This document shows, one piece after another, positions 15,940 to 19,083 of a stretch of DNA of 19,083 nt. This stretch comes from JBCCFX01 sp039029515 (GTDB lineage Bacteria > Planctomycetota > Phycisphaerae > Phycisphaerales > SM1A02): contig JBCCFX010000059.1 in the NCBI GenBank assembly GCA_039029515.1, positions 1 through 19,083 on the forward strand. Reading direction: 5' to 3'. Numbering within the stretch: the stretch's first letter is position 1; each line of letters starts with the position of its first letter. Below the pieces are notes generated by a model, which saw nothing but the letters and a program-made list of their open reading frames with translations, had not been told where the DNA came from and searched no databases. A program made the translations under genes and the position numbers.

Positions 15940-16365
15940 ATCCGCTTTTGCCTTCATATATTCGGCCATAAATCCCGCTAGGCATTCTCTCGTCGGTGAG
16001 GTAGAATTCATACCGAATCGAAGCCGGCTTCCTGAGGCAGACACCATGCCTGAAGACTTGCCGCCTGAGACAGATGGTTCGAGCGATCGATCTGCCCGCA
16101 CGGAAACCGCGCGGCGCATGCGTCGATCGGACGGAGTATCGGCACGGACGCCGCTACAATCGTGACACCGGCAGCCTGGTGGGCACGGGACATCTGTGGC
16201 GTTCGGGATGAGTCGGTGACAGAAATTTCATTCGGTTGGTACGCATCCGTCGCGGGGCGGGACATCGGTCCCGAAAGCACGACAGATGCCCCGGGATCAT
16301 CGCCAGCCGCGCGGAAGAGGCAGATCGCACGCGTCGTGAACACGACGCGAGAAGGAGACCTGATC
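15940..16365 (+). other. 426-bp region without a convincing gene; leader of the acyl-CoA dehydrogenase
   Basis: The first part (15937-16020) is AT-richer than its surroundings, with TAGGCA and TAGAAT 17 bases apart (about 15980-16008), a fair sigma-70-like pair. A TACAAT lies at about 16154-16159 without a good -35. Two short ORFs overlap in different frames, 16047-16165 (39 aa, GAGG eight bases upstream) and 16074-16211 (45 aa); neither has clear coding character. A hairpin with arms CGGGAC and GTCCCG and an ATCG loop lies at 16258-16273 in the probable leader. The frame of the dehydrogenase is open back to 16162, but that extension is not protein-like. Confidence 0.4.
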
Positions 16366-18306
16366 GTGTCCAGCAACAATCTCGCCCAGAACCTGAAGAA
16401 CATCTCCGAAAAGGACCGCAAGCAGATCCAGCAGGCGGAAGAAATGCTCGGACCCGATCCGGCATCGATGGGCCTGATCAAGAATGTCTTCTGGGGCAAC
16501 TTCAAAGAGCAGCTCGTCTTCCCGTACCCGGAGATCGCGCCGGATGAAGTTGCACGCTGCGATCAGTTGCTCGCCGGCCTCGACGAATACCTTCGTAACG
16601 AACATCCCCACTTTGAGATCGATCAGAACCAGGAGATCCCGGACTGGGCCATCCAGCGCTTGTTCGACCTCGGGGTGATGGGCATGATCATCCCCCGCGA
16701 ATACGGCGGCGGCGGCTTCAGCATCACCAGCTACAACCGCGTCCTGCAGCGCATCGGTGAATCGTGCGGCTCGACCGCCGTGCTGGTCTCCGCGCACCAG
16801 TCGATCGGCTGCGGCGCCCTTGTCCTCTTCGGCACCGAAGATCAGAAGAACCGTTACCTCCGACGCATGGCGACCGACACGCTCAGCGCGTTCTGCCTGT
16901 CCGAACCCAACGTCGGTTGCGACGCCGGCGGTCAGGAAACACGCTGCGAATTGAGCGAAGACGGCACGCACTACATTCTCAACGGCGAGAAGAAGTGGGC
17001 GACCAGCGGCGCACTCGCCGGCCTGTTCACCGTCATGGCACAGCATCGCGTCACCGACCCGAAGACAGGCAAGACAAAGGACAAAGTCACGGCGCTGATC
17101 TGTACGCCGGACCTCGAAGGCATCGACATCTTCAGCCGGAACCGCTCCAAGTGCGGTATCCGCGGCACATGGCAGGCACGCATTCGTTTCAAGGACGTCA
17201 AGGTCCCGGTCGATCGTCTGCTCCACAAGGAAGGCCGCGGCCTGAACGTTGCGCTGACGTGCCTCAACTACGGGCGCTGCACGCTGTCGGCAGGCATGGT
17301 CGGTGCGGCCAAGGCTGCATTCGAGCAAGCCGGCAAGTGGGCACTCCACCGCCATCAGTTCGATCGTCCGATTGCGGAGTTTGATCAGGTGCAGGAGAAG
17401 ATCGCCACAATGGCCGCGTACAACTACGCGCTCGATGCGATGCTCTACATGACCACCGGCATCGTCGATCGCAAAGATGAAGACATCATGCTCGAGACCG
17501 CAGCATGCAAGGTTTTCTGTTCGGAGATCGGATTCCGCACCGTTGATCATGCGCTGCAGATCATGGGCGGCGAAGGCTACATGACCGAGAACGTCGTCGA
17601 ACGCCTTTGGCGCGACAGCCGCATCAACATCATCGTTGAAGGCGCAAACGAAGTGATGCACAGCTTCGTGTTTGCGTACGGCTCCAAACAGCTCGGTAAC
17701 TTCATGCTCGGCGTCAAGGCGAACCCGTTCAAGCACATGGGCGCCGCGATGCAGATTGGCAGTGAGTTGTTCCTCGGTCTCCGTCGACCGGCACCGGCGA
17801 TTCGAAACGTCCATCCGTCGCTGCACGTCATGAAGACCGATCTCGAGAAGCGCATTCGCGAGTTCAGCCATCAGGTCAAGCTGATGTTCAAGGAGCATGA
17901 GGAAAGCCTCGTCACCAATCAGATGGTGCAGGCACGCCTCAGCTGGTGCGGCATCTGGATCTACGCGATGTCCTGCGCGTTGTCACGACTCGACAAGTCC
18001 ATCCGCGACGGTCTTGAAGGCGAACAGCTCGAACACGACATGGCCATCGTCAAGCACATCTTTGCCCTCGCCGGCAAGGACATTGACGACAAGATTCGCG
18101 ACCTGCGGCAGAACACTGATGATTCGATGCGCAAGGCCGCCAAGGCGGCACTGAACCGCGTCAACCAACTGCCGATGGAGCACTACGTCACCCCGGAAAG
18201 CACGCCGGACGCGGAAGCCTTCGGCAAGGGACTGGTGCCGAACCAGACGAACATCCAGCAGTTCGGTTCCGGCTCGGTGGTCAAGACGGAAGACATCCCG
18301 ACCTGA
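16366..18306 (+). CDS. Acyl-CoA dehydrogenase with C-terminal extension (VLCAD/ACAD9-like)
   Basis: The protein has 646 residues from GTG 16366, chosen because GAAGGAGA lies seven bases upstream and the extra 68 codons before it look non-coding. The N-terminal helical domain is followed by the FAD/substrate-binding strand motif FCLSEPNVGCDAG (177-188), which has Cys where most members have Ser. The C-terminal dehydrogenase domain holds HALQIMGGEGYM (395-406) and catalytic-base Glu425 in NIIVEGANEV. About 200 further residues form a helical extension (KTDLEKRIREFSHQVKLM onward) as in VLCAD and ACAD9, which are membrane-associated homodimers. It oxidises an acyl-CoA to the enoyl-CoA and passes electrons to ETF; chain-length preference is unknown. 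The next gene starts 75 bp downstream. Confidence 0.93.
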   Translation: MSSNNLAQNLKNISEKDRKQIQQAEEMLGPDPASMGLIKNVFWGNFKEQLVFPYPEIAPDEVARCDQLLAGLDEYLRNEHPHFEIDQNQEIPDWAIQRLFDLGVMGMIIPREYGGGGFSITSYNRVLQRIGESCGSTAVLVSAHQSIGCGALVLFGTEDQKNRYLRRMATDTLSAFCLSEPNVGCDAGGQETRCELSEDGTHYILNGEKKWATSGALAGLFTVMAQHRVTDPKTGKTKDKVTALICTPDLEGIDIFSRNRSKCGIRGTWQARIRFKDVKVPVDRLLHKEGRGLNVALTCLNYGRCTLSAGMVGAAKAAFEQAGKWALHRHQFDRPIAEFDQVQEKIATMAAYNYALDAMLYMTTGIVDRKDEDIMLETAACKVFCSEIGFRTVDHALQIMGGEGYMTENVVERLWRDSRINIIVEGANEVMHSFVFAYGSKQLGNFMLGVKANPFKHMGAAMQIGSELFLGLRRPAPAIRNVHPSLHVMKTDLEKRIREFSHQVKLMFKEHEESLVTNQMVQARLSWCGIWIYAMSCALSRLDKSIRDGLEGEQLEHDMAIVKHIFALAGKDIDDKIRDLRQNTDDSMRKAAKAALNRVNQLPMEHYVTPESTPDAEAFGKGLVPNQTNIQQFGSGSVVKTEDIPT

Positions 18307-18333
18307 CGGTTGGATGACCGCCGCAATTGCAAT

Positions 18334-18356
18334 CGATGTCGTCTGGCACGACATCG
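18334..18356 (+). other. Perfect 9-bp stem hairpin between acyl-CoA dehydrogenase and leucine dehydrogenase
   Basis: Arms CGATGTCGT and ACGACATCG pair perfectly around a 5-base loop. No T-run follows, so it is a poor intrinsic terminator. It could be an mRNA-processing or stabilising hairpin between co-transcribed genes, an attenuator, or a protein-binding dyad. It lies 28 bp after the upstream stop and 24 bp before the downstream ATG. Confidence 0.5.
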
Positions 18357-18380
18357 CTGATCACGCAACGAGATTTGAGC

Positions 18381-19083
18381 ATGAACACACTCGAGCAGAT
18401 GATTGAACGCGGACACGAACGCGTCTGCATGCATTACGACAAAGAGACCGGCTTGCGCGCCATCATCGCCCTGCACTCATCCGTGTTGGGCAACGCACTT
18501 GGAGGTACGCGACGCTGGCACTATGCCACAGAAGCCGACGCCATCTACGACGTGCTTCGCCTTTCTGAAGGCATGACGTATAAGTCCGCTTGCGCCGGCC
18601 TGCCCATGGGCGGCGGCAAGAGCGTGATCATGCTGCCGCGTCCGGGCCACAAGGCCACCGAAGCGGAAGCTCGTGCGATGGGTCGATTCGTCGATACCTT
18701 CAACGGTGTGTACATCGCCGCGGAAGATGTCGGCGTCGACACGCAGTTCGTCGACTGGATGGCGCACGAGACGCCACACGTCAAAGGCGGCGAAACCGTC
18801 TCGACCGGCGGCGATCCTTCGCCGCATACGGCGCAAGGCGTCGTCAACGCGATGAAGGCCGCGCTCGCCCATCGAAGTCGCGATGTGAACTTCGAAGGCT
18901 TGCATGTTGCGATTCAGGGTGTCGGCGCCGTCGGTGGCGGTGTGGCTCGAATCCTGTCCGAACAGGGCGCGAAGCTGACCATTGCTGACATCAGTGAGCA
19001 GAACCTGACCGACATCGTCGCGGACACCAATGCAACGGTCGCGGACACCAATGCAACGGTCAGGATGTCCTTGACGTCCACGA
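18381..19083 (+). CDS. Leucine/valine/phenylalanine dehydrogenase-type amino acid dehydrogenase, 3' end outside window
   Basis: The frame starts at ATG 18381 (MNTLEQMIERGHERV) and reaches the window end. The family landmarks fall at the numbers known for leucine dehydrogenase: GGTR (41-44), the substrate-carboxylate Lys68 in MTYK, the catalytic Lys80 in MGGGKSV, AEDVGV (114-119), GDPSP (145-149) and the NAD-binding GVGAVGGGV (180-188). These enzymes reversibly deaminate branched-chain or aromatic amino acids with NAD+. The last 70 bases hold a 21-bp tandem duplication, after which the frame reads VRMSLTST, whereas the shifted frame gives GQDVLDVH, which resembles the normal continuation before the family's FAPCALGG segment. 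The end is therefore probably frameshifted, by mutation or assembly error. Ribosome binding site is weak. Confidence 0.9.
   Translation, partial: MNTLEQMIERGHERVCMHYDKETGLRAIIALHSSVLGNALGGTRRWHYATEADAIYDVLRLSEGMTYKSACAGLPMGGGKSVIMLPRPGHKATEAEARAMGRFVDTFNGVYIAAEDVGVDTQFVDWMAHETPHVKGGETVSTGGDPSPHTAQGVVNAMKAALAHRSRDVNFEGLHVAIQGVGAVGGGVARILSEQGAKLTIADISEQNLTDIVADTNATVADTNATVRMSLTST
19017..19061 (+). repeat. 21-bp direct tandem duplication at the window end
   Basis: Two exact 21-base copies (19017-19037 and 19038-19058, each starting GTCGCGGACACC) are followed by the first three bases of a third. In the leucine dehydrogenase frame they encode VADTNAT twice. A copy is not expected in this family at this point. 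Confidence 0.95.

Noticed and set aside
16162..16365. Longer N-terminus of the acyl-CoA dehydrogenase
   Set aside because: No ribosome binding site at the early start, non-protein-like composition, and an excellent site before GTG 16366.
16297..17898. Minus-strand ORF of 533 codons
   Set aside because: Antisense to the acyl-CoA dehydrogenase, which has all catalytic motifs.
1..19083. CRISPR arrays, tRNA or rRNA genes
   Set aside because: No spaced direct repeats, tRNA-like cloverleaf or rRNA sequence was seen on either strand.

Overview
The window is GC-rich chromosomal DNA that looks like housekeeping and motility sequence from a planctomycete, probably of the Phycisphaerae type. This is inferred from three things: an inner-membrane protein ending in a Cys4 zinc ribbon with the core CGYDLRG and a CPECG second knuckle (a signature I associate with planctomycetes), a flagellar rod/ring gene set with divergent FlgA and FlgH, and several secreted or hypothetical proteins of planctomycete style. 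No rRNA, tRNA, CRISPR array, insertion sequence or prophage is visible.

Layout. 1-2447 (+): the end of a dienelactone hydrolase, translationally coupled to a secreted metal-dependent amidohydrolase. 2466-6599 (-): glucose-6-phosphate dehydrogenase (zwf), a secreted helical hypothetical protein, a XerC/XerD-type recombinase, and a small Cys-rich protein overlapping the recombinase start. 6600-6831: a divergent control region with a 16-bp dyad and a good sigma-54-like promoter. 6832-10526 (+): a flagellar run of a 66-aa unknown ORF, flgF, flgG, flgA and flgH, closed by a hairpin at 10555-10582. 10618-12639 (-): trpS and a CPBP intramembrane protease. 12638-15939 (+): trpC (its start overlaps the protease start on the other strand), a family 2 glycosyltransferase, the zinc-ribbon membrane protein and a crotonase-family enzyme. 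15940-16365: a 426-bp stretch without a convincing gene. 16366-19083 (+): a long acyl-CoA dehydrogenase and a leucine-dehydrogenase-type enzyme cut by the window end.

How the parts fit. flgF/flgG (rod), flgA (P-ring chaperone) and flgH (L ring) build the periplasmic and outer-membrane part of the flagellum. flgI does not follow flgH here, so the P-ring gene must lie elsewhere or be absent. trpC and trpS both serve tryptophan use but are on opposite strands, separated by the protease. The crotonase, acyl-CoA dehydrogenase and leucine dehydrogenase fit a branched-chain amino-acid or acyl-CoA catabolic neighbourhood, though exact substrates cannot be read from sequence.

I do not see a clearly new multi-gene system. 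The best leads are the sigma-54-like promoter with an upstream dyad before the flagellar run, two small uncharacterised proteins (66 aa and 86 aa), the CATG-sharing divergent starts of trpC and the protease, the FlgH without a lipobox, and a 21-bp tandem duplication with an apparent frameshift in the last 70 bases.
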